Positions 13,802 to 20,374 of a stretch of 20,374 bases of DNA are shown one piece after another. Origin of the DNA: an uncultured Collinsella sp. (GTDB lineage Bacteria; Actinomycetota; Coriobacteriia; Coriobacteriales; Coriobacteriaceae); NCBI GenBank assembly GCA_902492855.1, contig CABUMU010000026.1, positions 1-20,374 of the forward strand. The letters run 5' to 3'. Each line of letters opens with the position of its first letter. Within the stretch, counting starts at the first letter, position 1. The notes beneath the pieces are model-generated. The model searched no databases. It was given only the letters and a program-made list of their open reading frames with translations, and was not told the origin of the DNA. The translations under genes were made by a program, and so were the position numbers.

Positions 13802-14494
13802 ATGGAACAACACCAGCATTATCAGAGCCTGCAAGATCAGGCATACAACGCATTACGCTCCAAGATTATCTATGCCGAGCTCAAGCCCGGCACGCGCCTT
13901 TCGGCGATTGGTCTGGAAAAGGAGACGGGAATCGGGCGCACGCCCATTCGCGAGTCATTTGTGCGCCTGCGTGAGCAGGAGCTGGTGGAAACGCGTCCCA
14001 AAAGCGGCACCTATGTCTCGAAAATCAGCATGGAGCGCGCCGAGAACGCCTGCTTTTTGCGCGAGAAGCTCGAGAGAAGCGTGCTTATTAAATGCTGTTC
14101 GGCCGCCTCGCCCGAGCAAAAGCAGCGGCTCGAGCAGATTCTTGCCGAGTCCGAGTCGCTCGACCATAGCGAGACGCGTCGTTTCTTTGACCTGGACAAC
14201 CTGTTCCATGAGACGTGTTTTGAGATTGCCGGTCGTCACATGTTGTGGGATTGGATGAAGAGCATCAACACACATTTTGAGCGATACAACTGGTTGCGTA
14301 TGGTGTCGCAGGACCTGGATTGGGAGCCGATTCGTCGGCAGCATCGCCGGATTCTCGAGGCCATTAAGAGGGGCGATACCGACGCGGCGAGCTATCTGGC
14401 AGAGACACACTTGCACCTGATGCCCGAGGAGCAGGGCCCGGTTATCGCCTTACATCCCGACTATTTTGAGCTGTCCAAAGACTCGTCTATCTAG
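13802..14494 (+). CDS. GntR-family transcriptional regulator, FCD-domain (FadR-like) type
   Basis: A 230-residue regulator. The N-terminal winged helix (about 8-78) has the GntR hallmarks: AYNALRSKIIYAELKPGTRLS, then TGIGRTPIRESFVRLREQELVETRPKSGTYV. The C-terminal all-helical FCD domain contains DLDNLFHETCFEIAG, RRQHRRILEAIKRGD and the ETHLHLM helix, whose Asp and His residues commonly bind a metal and a carboxylate ligand in this group. The ATG at 13802 fits the probable promoter and a GAGGG site. No metabolic genes adjoin it, so the target is unknown. It is intact and oriented opposite to the GntR remnant at 11567. The remnant's closing helix pair differs, so it is not simply a copy. Confidence 0.9.
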   Translation: MEQHQHYQSLQDQAYNALRSKIIYAELKPGTRLSAIGLEKETGIGRTPIRESFVRLREQELVETRPKSGTYVSKISMERAENACFLREKLERSVLIKCCSAASPEQKQRLEQILAESESLDHSETRRFFDLDNLFHETCFEIAGRHMLWDWMKSINTHFERYNWLRMVSQDLDWEPIRRQHRRILEAIKRGDTDAASYLAETHLHLMPEEQGPVIALHPDYFELSKDSSI

Positions 14495-14618
14495 CCCATC
14501 ACCGCATCTGCTCGAGACGCAAAAACGATGCTGCTCACCTACAGCGTTTTGCAGCCGAGAATTTTAAAAAATGCCTAAAATGGCTCAGACTGCTGACAAT
14601 TGGGAAACGGGGTGCGCC

Positions 14619-15641
14619 ATGGCGCAGATGAGAATCAAGGACATTGCCGCCGAGGCGGGCGTGAGCCCGGCCACGGTCTCGCGCTATCTCAACAACCGCC
14701 CCGGGCAGATGACCGAGGAAACCCGCGCTCGCATCGCGGCGGTTATCGAGCGCACCGGCTATCGCCCACGTGCTGCCGCGCGCAATCTGCGCAGCTCGCG
14801 CACCAACCTCATCGGCGTGATCCTGGCCGACATCGCCAACCCGTTCTCCAGCGCTATGCTCGAGGGCCTTTCCGCCAGTGCCGCCGCGCGCGGCTGCTCG
14901 CTCATGACGGCCATTAGCGGCAACGATCCCGCCAAGGAGGCCGAGTCGCTCACCAGACTTATCGATGCCGGCGTGGACGGCCTGGTCGTCAACACCTGCG
15001 GAGGCAACGACAAGGCGATCGCCGCGGCCGCGGGGCGCCTGCCCGTTGTGCTGCTCGACCGCGACGTTGCCGACGGCGGTGTCGATCTGGTGACATCTAA
15101 CAACCGTGAGCTGGTCGCCGGCCTGGTAGACGCCTTGACCGCCGCTGGCAGCGAGCGCCTGTGCCTGCTCACCGAGGCAAGCGACGACAGCCCCGTGCGT
15201 CGCAAGCGCGCCGAGGCCTTTACCGACGAGCTTTTGCACCGCGGTCTTGCGGGCGAGGTCGTTACCCTGGCCGATGGCGGTGCCACGGGCGTTGGCCGTT
15301 TGGACGAGACCATCCGCGGCTATGCAGGTAAAAAGCTCGGCCTCATTGCCGTCAACGGTCTGGTCTTTCTGCGCCTGACCGAGGCACTGGCACAGCTTGG
15401 TCCCTCGCTGCCGGCAGGGCTCAAGATCGCGACGTTTGACGACTACCCCTGGAACCATGTGCTCTTTGGCGGCGTGACCACGGCCGCGCAAGACACCCTT
15501 ACCATCGCCGAGCGCGTGGTCGAGCGCCTGTCCGAGCGCATCGACGTCGTCACCACCACGGTGGGTGAGGCCGCAAAGCTGGCGCCCAAACGCATCGAGA
15601 TCCCCGGCCACATCGAACACCGCGCCTCGACCTCTCGCTAG
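14619..15641 (+). CDS. LacI-family transcriptional regulator
   Basis: A 340-residue regulator. The first 50 residues hold the LacI helix-turn-helix and hinge: RIKDIAAEAGVSPATVSRYLNNR, then ETRARIAAVIERTGYRP and AARNLRSSRTNLIGVI. The remainder is a periplasmic-binding-protein-like sugar-binding core (ADIANPFSSAMLEGL, DAGVDGLVVNTCGGND, PVVLLDRD, IATFDDYPW). The usual role is control of a carbohydrate operon, but no sugar genes are in the window. Start choice is between ATG 14619 and ATG 14628; 14571 is less likely since no ribosome site precedes it. The upstream pair GCAAAAACG (14520-14528) and CGTTTTGC (14544-14551) is a possible operator or weak terminator of the GntR gene. Confidence 0.9.
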   Translation: MAQMRIKDIAAEAGVSPATVSRYLNNRPGQMTEETRARIAAVIERTGYRPRAAARNLRSSRTNLIGVILADIANPFSSAMLEGLSASAAARGCSLMTAISGNDPAKEAESLTRLIDAGVDGLVVNTCGGNDKAIAAAAGRLPVVLLDRDVADGGVDLVTSNNRELVAGLVDALTAAGSERLCLLTEASDDSPVRRKRAEAFTDELLHRGLAGEVVTLADGGATGVGRLDETIRGYAGKKLGLIAVNGLVFLRLTEALAQLGPSLPAGLKIATFDDYPWNHVLFGGVTTAAQDTLTIAERVVERLSERIDVVTTTVGEAAKLAPKRIEIPGHIEHRASTSR

Positions 15642-15645
15642 TCTG

Positions 15646-15668
15646 TGTGATAATATATAGACAATGTC
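15646..15668 (+). promoter_or_regulatory. Extended -10 promoter and short palindrome of the toxin-antitoxin cassette
   Basis: TGTGATAAT (15646-15654) is a near-perfect extended -10. GACAATGTC (15660-15668), an inverted repeat with one central base, covers the expected transcript start. That is a normal position for an operator bound by the ribbon-helix-helix domain of the first gene. Confidence 0.5.
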
Positions 15669-15683
15669 ATACAGGAGGTATCC

Positions 15684-16178
15684 ATGGCTGCGTCTGTGCT
15701 GAGTGTGCGAGTGGACTCGTCAATTAAAGACTCATTTGCTGAGCTGTGCGAAGAGCTTGGCATGACTTCGTCTGTTGCGGTCAATATGTTTATGAGGCAG
15801 ATGCTGCGCGAGCGCTCTCTGCCGTTTGTTCCTTCACTTGGTAAAAGCTCTGCGAGCGAAAGCGCCGCGACGGGCATTTTGGATACTGCCCAGATTGAGT
15901 CCGCCGTCCGCGAGGCGGCCAGCTCGATTCCCGCCATCAAAACCGTGATTCTTTTTGGTTCGTATGCCCGTGGCGAGGCTCATGCCGATAGTGATATTGA
16001 CTTGCGTCTCGAAGTCGATCGCGAGCAGGGCTTTGGTCTTTTCGCGCTGTCGGCATTTGGTGAGGCGGTGCGCAAAGAAACCGGGAGGCAGGTCGACCTC
16101 GTCTCGAGTGACTGTCTTGATGACGATCTTGCCGCGGCGATCGAGCGCGAAGGAGTGATCCTTTATGATCGCGCGTAA
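15684..16178 (+). CDS. RelB/DinJ-MNT fusion antitoxin (ribbon-helix-helix plus minimal nucleotidyltransferase)
   Basis: A 164-residue protein of two parts. Residues 4-50 resemble RelB/DinJ antitoxins: a beta strand (SVLSVRVD), then KDSFAELCEELGMTSSVAVNMFMRQMLRERSLPF, a dimeric DNA-binding ribbon-helix-helix. Residues about 70-164 are a minimal nucleotidyltransferase with the GSX10DXD motif (Gly92-Ser93 to Asp104-Ile105-Asp106) and a third acidic residue in VDLV (Asp138). In characterised type VII systems MntA is such an enzyme and inactivates HepT by AMPylating a tyrosine. The next gene encodes a HepT-like HEPN protein and overlaps by 14 bp. CAGGAGG precedes the ATG. The fusion suggests one protein both represses the cassette and modifies the toxin, which is inference. 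Confidence 0.85.
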   Translation: MAASVLSVRVDSSIKDSFAELCEELGMTSSVAVNMFMRQMLRERSLPFVPSLGKSSASESAATGILDTAQIESAVREAASSIPAIKTVILFGSYARGEAHADSDIDLRLEVDREQGFGLFALSAFGEAVRKETGRQVDLVSSDCLDDDLAAAIEREGVILYDRA

Positions 16179-16536
16179 GTCAGACTGCCTTCGCGCCCAA
16201 GAGGTTTTGGAGGCCATCTCCGAAACGAACGAGCGCATCAAGGTTTTTGATATCACCGAGGATCAGTTTCTGCATGCGAATGACGTGCGGACAAGGGCGT
16301 TGGCGGACTCCCTTTTGATGTGTGCGCTTAGGGTGACGGAAGAGGCGGGCAAGTTGTCAGAACGCTCGCAGCGGCTTCATCCCGAAATTGAATGGCGTGG
16401 AATTATCGGCATGAGAAATTATCTTGCGCATGATTACGGCAATGTCGACCGCTCGGTTGTTTGGGATGCAGTGACGATGGAGTTCCCTGCGCTGGAACGA
16501 GCCTGTAGGCAAATTGTCTCCGAATCTGAACGATAG
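16165..16536 (+). CDS. HEPN-domain toxin, HepT/DUF86 family
   Basis: A 123-residue, mostly helical protein with the HEPN RNase signature RNYLAHDY (Arg84-X4-His89-X-Tyr91), preceded by GM and followed by GNVD as in DUF86/HepT proteins. In HepT-MntA pairs Arg and His form the RNase centre and the Tyr is the residue AMPylated by the antitoxin; all three are present. Its start overlaps the antitoxin stop by 14 bp and has AAGGAG about 9 bases ahead, so translation is coupled and the antitoxin is made first. It lies between a LacI gene and glnA with no partner other than the antitoxin. The RNA target is unknown. Confidence 0.87.
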   Translation: MIARKSDCLRAQEVLEAISETNERIKVFDITEDQFLHANDVRTRALADSLLMCALRVTEEAGKLSERSQRLHPEIEWRGIIGMRNYLAHDYGNVDRSVVWDAVTMEFPALERACRQIVSESER

Positions 16537-16611
16537 TCACTTGTCATATCTGCCTGTTCGCACACGTTTTTTGAGCGCTTGATACGCTTTAACCCTGCGG
16601 AAACATTTTTC

Positions 16612-16622
16612 TGCGATAGTAT
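16612..16622 (+). promoter_or_regulatory. Probable promoter -10 of glnA-like gene
   Basis: TGCGATAGTAT, identical to the sequence before the GntR gene, can be read as extended -10 TG-C-GATAGT. It would give a leader of about 40 bases with the AAGGGGAG ribosome site at its end. No convincing GlnR operator pair is recognised upstream. Confidence 0.4.
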
Positions 16623-16669
16623 CTGCGATATAGACCAGTCGAAACCCGCCCGAAAGAAAGGGGAGCGAC

Positions 16670-18007
16670 ATGAACCAGCAGAACATCGATTACGTACTCC
16701 GCTCCGTAGAGCAGCGTGACATCCGCTTTGTGCGTCTGTGGTTTGTCGACATTCTCGGCCGCCTCAAGAACTTTGCCATTAGCCCCGAGGACCTCGAGGT
16801 CGCTTTTGAGGAGGGTATTGGCTTTGACGGCTCCGCCATCGAGGGCTTTGCCACGCCCGAGGAAGCCGACATGCTGGCGTTTCCCGATGCTTCGACCTTC
16901 CAGATCCTGCCGTGGCGCCCGAGCCACAACGGCGTCGCCCGCGTGTTCTGCGACGTGTGCACTCCCGATTGCAAGCCCTTTACCGGCGATCCACGCGATG
17001 CCCTGCGCCGCATGTTCCGCAAGGCCGAGAAGGCTGGCTATCTGCTCAACGTGGGCGCCGAGCTGGAGTATTACTACTTCCCCGACGAGCACACCCCTGA
17101 GCCGCTCGACAACGTGGGCTACTTCGACCTTTCGGTAAGCGATGCCGCCCGCGACCTGCGTCGCAACACGGTCCTCACGCTCGAGAAGATGTCCGTGCCC
17201 GTGGAGTACACCTTCCACGCCGCCGGCCGCTCGCAGCACGGCATGAGTCTGCGCCACGCCGAGGCCCTGAGCATGTCCGACGCCATCACCACGGCCAAAC
17301 TCATCATTAAGCAGCAGGCCTACGAGAGCGGTTGCCACGCCTCCTTTATGCCCAAGCCGTTGGCGGGCGAGGACGGCAGCGCCATGTTCCTGTGCCAGTC
17401 GCTATTCGACCACGACGGCAACAACGTCTTTTGGGGCGAGGACGACGAGAAGTATCACCTCTCCGATATCGCCAAGCACTACATGGCCGGCATTCTGGCA
17501 CACGCGCGCGAGATCAGCGCCATCACCAACCCCACGGTCAACTCGTACAAGCGCATCACCACGGGTGGCGACTCTGTGCCGCAGTACGCCACGTGGGGCC
17601 TGCGCAACCGCGCGAGCATGGTCCGCATCCCGGTCTACAAGCCCGGCAAGCAGCTGTCCACGCGCATCGAGCTGCGCAGTCCCGATCCCATGGCCAACCC
17701 GTACCTGGTCAACGCCGTCACGCTGGCAGCTGGTCTGGACGGCATCGAGCGCAAGCTGGAGCTCCCACCCGAGGCAACGGCCGAGACGCTCAAGCTTACC
17801 GACCGTCAGATGGTCGAGGCCGGCTACACGCCGCTGCCGCGTTCGCTCAAAGAGGCGCTCGACGTGTTTGAGGACTCGCAGTTTATGAAGGATGCCCTCG
17901 GCGAGCACATCCACAGCTTCTTCCTTAAAAAGAAGCGCGACGAGTGGCATAAGTTTGAGTCCACGATCACCGAGTGGGAGATCAAGCACTACCTGGCGAA
18001 CTCCTAA
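16670..18007 (+). CDS. Glutamine synthetase type I-like protein lacking several metal ligands
   Basis: A 445-residue protein aligning with Bacillus GlnA over its whole length: beta-grasp N-terminus (VDILGRLKNF, GFDGSAIEGF) and catalytic barrel (GAELEYYYF, FMPKPL, NPTVNSYKR, STRIELRSPDPMANPY). Glutamine synthetase makes glutamine from glutamate, ammonia and ATP. Catalytic residues are altered. The HHEVAPGQHE segment reads FHAAGRSQHG, so the two Glu metal ligands (Bacillus Glu189 and Glu196) are Ala184 and Gly191. GSGMH reads GSAMF, so the His245 ligand is Phe240, and the flap Glu of GYEAP reads GGDSVP. Glu131, Glu133 and Glu334 remain, as do the substrate-site arginines. It may be inactive, use another substrate, or be regulatory. 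GAAAGGGGAG precedes the ATG. A GlnR-like gene follows after 50 bp. Confidence 0.88.
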   Translation: MNQQNIDYVLRSVEQRDIRFVRLWFVDILGRLKNFAISPEDLEVAFEEGIGFDGSAIEGFATPEEADMLAFPDASTFQILPWRPSHNGVARVFCDVCTPDCKPFTGDPRDALRRMFRKAEKAGYLLNVGAELEYYYFPDEHTPEPLDNVGYFDLSVSDAARDLRRNTVLTLEKMSVPVEYTFHAAGRSQHGMSLRHAEALSMSDAITTAKLIIKQQAYESGCHASFMPKPLAGEDGSAMFLCQSLFDHDGNNVFWGEDDEKYHLSDIAKHYMAGILAHAREISAITNPTVNSYKRITTGGDSVPQYATWGLRNRASMVRIPVYKPGKQLSTRIELRSPDPMANPYLVNAVTLAAGLDGIERKLELPPEATAETLKLTDRQMVEAGYTPLPRSLKEALDVFEDSQFMKDALGEHIHSFFLKKKRDEWHKFESTITEWEIKHYLANS

Positions 18008-18057
18008 TCGCGCTGGCTTGTTCCAGTACGATTGAGCTCATTTCTTTGGAGGCCGAT

Positions 18058-18720
18058 ATGTCCGAAAAGAGTGCCCTGTTCATGGCGCGCACGACGCGCT
18101 TCCACGAGTTTGCCCGCAGCTTGACGACCACCCTGGGTGTCGAGGTGAGCCTGGCTACTCCCGATTCGCCGACCGCGGCGCACGACTTTGACCTGCTGAT
18201 CCTCGATTCCGACGGCATTCGCAGCGATCGCATCGATCAGATTGCCAAGTGGCTTGACGACCGCGGCGGCGTCCCCATGCTGGTGATCGTCGACGACGAG
18301 GCGCTCGGTACCCTGCGTCTGCCGAATCACGCGCATGCCGACTTTGTATGCCCCACGGCGACGCCCAACGAGCTCAAGGCTCGTGCGCAGCGCCTGATGG
18401 GCGAGGAGGAGACCGTCACCGCCGACGATGTGCTCAACATCGATAACCTTGAGATTAACCTGGCTACCTACCAGGTGACGCTCGATAACGAGCCCATCGA
18501 CCTGACGCTGATGGAGTACTCGCTGCTGAGCTTTTTGGCGACGCATCCCAACCGCGCCTACAGCCGCGAGGTGCTGCTGCACCGCGTATGGGGCTTTGAG
18601 TACTGCGGCGGCACGCGCACCGTCGACGTGCACATCCGACGCATCCGCTCCAAGGTGGGTCCGCAGATCGCGGCGCACATCACCACCGTCCGCGGCGTGG
18701 GCTATCTGTTTAAGGACTAG
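18058..18720 (+). CDS. GlnR-like atypical OmpR-family response regulator
   Basis: A 220-residue regulator. Residues 1-110 form a degenerate receiver-like domain: the usual acidic pair after strand 1 is missing (SALFMARTT), although LLILDSD keeps an Asp. It is therefore probably not controlled by phosphorylation from a kinase, and none is encoded nearby. Residues 125-220 are an OmpR winged helix (IDLTLMEYSLLSFLATHPNRAYSREVLLHRVWGFEYCGGTRTVDVHIRRIRSKVG...TTVRGVGYLF). The plan and the WGF-Y-GGTRTVDVHIRR sequence resemble actinobacterial GlnR, the orphan nitrogen regulator. Adjacency to the glutamine synthetase-like gene supports that. The ATG at 18058 follows TTTGGAGG; the longer in-frame start would overlap the upstream gene and lacks a site. 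A terminator follows directly. Confidence 0.87.
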   Translation: MSEKSALFMARTTRFHEFARSLTTTLGVEVSLATPDSPTAAHDFDLLILDSDGIRSDRIDQIAKWLDDRGGVPMLVIVDDEALGTLRLPNHAHADFVCPTATPNELKARAQRLMGEEETVTADDVLNIDNLEINLATYQVTLDNEPIDLTLMEYSLLSFLATHPNRAYSREVLLHRVWGFEYCGGTRTVDVHIRRIRSKVGPQIAAHITTVRGVGYLFKD

Positions 18721-18724
18721 ATTT

Positions 18725-18761
18725 CCACCACAAAGGGGACAGGCACTTTTGTGGTGGTTTT
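18725..18761 (+). terminator. Terminator of the glnA-like/GlnR-like pair, containing a GGGGACAG repeat
   Basis: CCACCACAAA (18725-18734) pairs perfectly with TTTGTGGTGG (18748-18757), followed by TTTT. The 13-nt loop contains GGGGACAG (18735-18742), the fourth copy of the dispersed motif. Confidence 0.85.
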
Positions 18762-18852
18762 GACGCAGGTACGGATTCCTTTCGGGTCTGCGGCAGAACT
18801 TAAGCCTTCCTAAAAGATTGCGTTCTCATACACTTGCGCCCGCATATTGGGG

Positions 18853-18905
18853 TACAACTCAACGTGAACAATGATGGCCCGCCACATGTTTGGCGGGCCT
18901 TTGGT
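18853..18905 (+). terminator. -10-like hexamer followed by a terminator-like hairpin before htrA
   Basis: GGCCCGCC (18876-18883) and GGCGGGCC (18892-18899) make a perfect 8-bp GC stem followed by TTTGGTTATTT, only 23 bp before the htrA ATG. A -10-like TACAAC lies at 18853. Either this is a leader attenuator of htrA or the promoter lies elsewhere. The remaining 90 bp between the two hairpins shows nothing recognisable. Confidence 0.5.
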
Positions 18906-18928
18906 TATTTGACGAAAGGATCGCAGCT

Positions 18929-20374
18929 ATGAGCGAGTACGATTCCCAGCGTCCCCAGGATGCGGGCAACGCCGGCGAGACCCAGCAGCAGCCGCGTGTG
19001 CAGGTGGAGTCGACGCCTGCCGGCAGTAACATTCCCTACGTGCAGGCCTACGACACGCAGACCGGCAAGCCGCTGGGTGGCCAGCAGGTCGTGAACAAGC
19101 ACACGGTGGTCAAGACCAAGACCAAAAAGCTGCCGATCTTTATTACGGCACTCGCCGGCTGTGCCTGCGGAGCCCTGCTGGTCATTGCGCTCATTATGAG
19201 CGGCACGCTCAACATTGGTGGCGGCAAGAATGCCGTGACGGCGGGTGCTTCGGGTTCATCGACGCAAAAGATCACCATTGACTCCGAGGACACCACGCTG
19301 GCCGAGGCCGTTTCTGCTAAGGCCCTGCCCTCCGTGGTTTCCATTACCGCCACTTCGAGCGGTAGCCAGAATGGCTCGCTTTCGCAGTCTGCCGACGAGT
19401 CGGACAGCTCGGGCAGCGTCGGCTCGGGCGTGGTGCTCGATACCGAGGGCCACATCCTCACCAACAACCACGTGGTCGATGGCTATGACCAGTACGTGGT
19501 TACCATGGACGACGGCACCACCTACGAGGCCGAGTTCGTGGGCAACGACGCCTCGAGCGACCTGGCCGTCATCAAGCTCAAGGACGCCGACGCCTCCAAG
19601 CTCACGCCGATCGAAATTGGCGACTCCTCCAAGCTCAACGTTGGCGAGTGGGTTATGGCGATCGGCTCGCCGTTCGGCAACGAGCAGTCTGTCTCCACGG
19701 GTATCGTGTCGGCGCTCTATCGTTCCACGGCCATGAGCTCTACCAGCGGTAACACCATCTATGCCAACATGATTCAGACCGATGCCGCCATCAACCCGGG
19801 CAACTCCGGCGGCGCGCTCGTCAACGACAACGGTGAGCTGGTGGGCATCAACTCGCTCATCGAGAGCTACTCGGGCTCCAGCTCGGGCGTGGGCTTTGCT
19901 ATTCCCGTTAACTACGCCAAGAACATTGCCGACCAGATCATCGGCGGCAAGACGCCGGTGCATCCGTACATGGGCGCTACGCTTTCGAGCGTCAACGCGC
20001 TCAACGCCCGCACCAACAAGCTGAGCACCGATAGCGGCGCGTATGTGGCGAGCGTCGTTGAGGACGGTCCTGCCGCCAAGGCCGGCATTCAGGAGGGCGA
20101 CGTCATCACCAAGTTGGGCGACGACGAGATCACGAGCGCCGATGGCCTGATCATCGCGCTGCGCAGCCACGAGGTGGGCGAGAAGGTCGAGATCACGCTC
20201 ATGCGCGGCAAGGAAGAGAAGAAGGTCACCGTCGAGCTGGGCTCCGATGAGGAGCTGCAGAACCAGCAGCAGGACGACAGTTCGACCGACACCGGCAACG
20301 GCGGTATTACCGACGAGCAGCTGCGCCAGTACCTGGAGGAGCTGCTGGGCCAGCAGGGCCAGGGTCAGGGCTAC
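18929..20374 (+). CDS. HtrA/DegP-like membrane-anchored serine protease (3' end outside window)
   Basis: 482 residues are visible and the frame is still open at the window edge, though the low-complexity Gln/Gly tail suggests the stop is near. In order: a polar cytoplasmic N-terminus (1-66), one membrane span (about 68-92, FITALAGCACGALLVIALIM), a Ser-rich linker, a trypsin-like protease domain with His181 (TNNHVV), Asp211 (SSDLAVIKL) and Ser293 (GNSGGAL), then one PDZ domain (about 345-435; GAYVASVVEDGPAAKAGIQEGDVI). The protease domain faces outside. HtrA proteases degrade or refold damaged envelope proteins under stress. The ATG at 18929 follows GAAAGGA. It is separated from the GlnR-like gene by two hairpins and seems to be its own unit. 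Confidence 0.94.
   Translation, partial: MSEYDSQRPQDAGNAGETQQQPRVQVESTPAGSNIPYVQAYDTQTGKPLGGQQVVNKHTVVKTKTKKLPIFITALAGCACGALLVIALIMSGTLNIGGGKNAVTAGASGSSTQKITIDSEDTTLAEAVSAKALPSVVSITATSSGSQNGSLSQSADESDSSGSVGSGVVLDTEGHILTNNHVVDGYDQYVVTMDDGTTYEAEFVGNDASSDLAVIKLKDADASKLTPIEIGDSSKLNVGEWVMAIGSPFGNEQSVSTGIVSALYRSTAMSSTSGNTIYANMIQTDAAINPGNSGGALVNDNGELVGINSLIESYSGSSSGVGFAIPVNYAKNIADQIIGGKTPVHPYMGATLSSVNALNARTNKLSTDSGAYVASVVEDGPAAKAGIQEGDVITKLGDDEITSADGLIIALRSHEVGEKVEITLMRGKEEKKVTVELGSDEELQNQQQDDSSTDTGNGGITDEQLRQYLEELLGQQGQGQGY

Noticed and set aside
17974..18057. Longer start for the GlnR-like regulator
   Set aside because: It would overlap the end of the upstream gene, has no ribosome site, and adds residues absent from OmpR-family proteins; ATG 18058 has GGAGG.
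1..20374. CRISPR arrays, tRNA or rRNA genes, transposase genes
   Set aside because: No spacer-repeat array, cloverleaf, rRNA signature or transposase-like protein was seen.

Overview
The window reads as chromosomal DNA of a high-GC gut actinobacterium of the class Coriobacteriia, most likely Collinsella or a close relative. The grounds are strong G/C preference at third codon positions, an atypical OmpR-type regulator resembling actinobacterial GlnR, a DtxR/IdeR-like iron box, and dispersed GGGGACAG-type intergenic repeats. The genus is an inference from gene content and style; no search was run.

Region 1 (176-3174, minus strand): serB, then larB, a larC lacking its C-terminal half, and a TetR-family regulator, the last three packed as one operon. 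A 12-bp perfect inverted repeat sits at the probable larB promoter. Region 2 (3175-5762, plus): aspS behind a structured leader, its terminator, two copies of a palindromic repeat, and an HPr-like protein with Asp at the regulatory Ser46 position. Region 3 (5763-9359, plus): a ferrous-iron uptake cluster (feoA, feoA, feoB and a Cys-rich FeoB-associated membrane protein), with a 15-bp inverted repeat in front and a DtxR-like box before feoB. Region 4 (9462-11411): a FadH/Bai-type flavin and Fe-S oxidoreductase.

Region 5 (about 11500-13760) is an accessory patch. It holds the broken C-terminus of a GntR regulator with its own terminator, a frameshifted AlbA/Schlafen-type ATP-binding regulator behind an operator-like inverted repeat, five to six tandem 10-bp repeats, and a ~150-bp element with inverted ends that resembles a MITE. 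Region 6 (13802-15641): intact GntR and LacI regulators with no obvious target beside them. Region 7 (15684-16536): a two-gene HEPN/MNT toxin-antitoxin cassette in which the nucleotidyltransferase antitoxin carries an N-terminal RelB/DinJ-like DNA-binding domain.

Region 8 (16670-18720): a glutamine synthetase-like protein in which three of six expected metal ligands are replaced, followed 50 bp later by a GlnR-like orphan regulator. Region 9 (18929 to the edge): an HtrA/DegP-type membrane-anchored serine protease, stop codon not reached.

The two observations most worth following are the RelB-MNT/HEPN cassette and the degenerate glutamine synthetase paired with a GlnR-like regulator. The second could be a nitrogen-status sensing pair rather than an enzyme with an unrelated neighbour.
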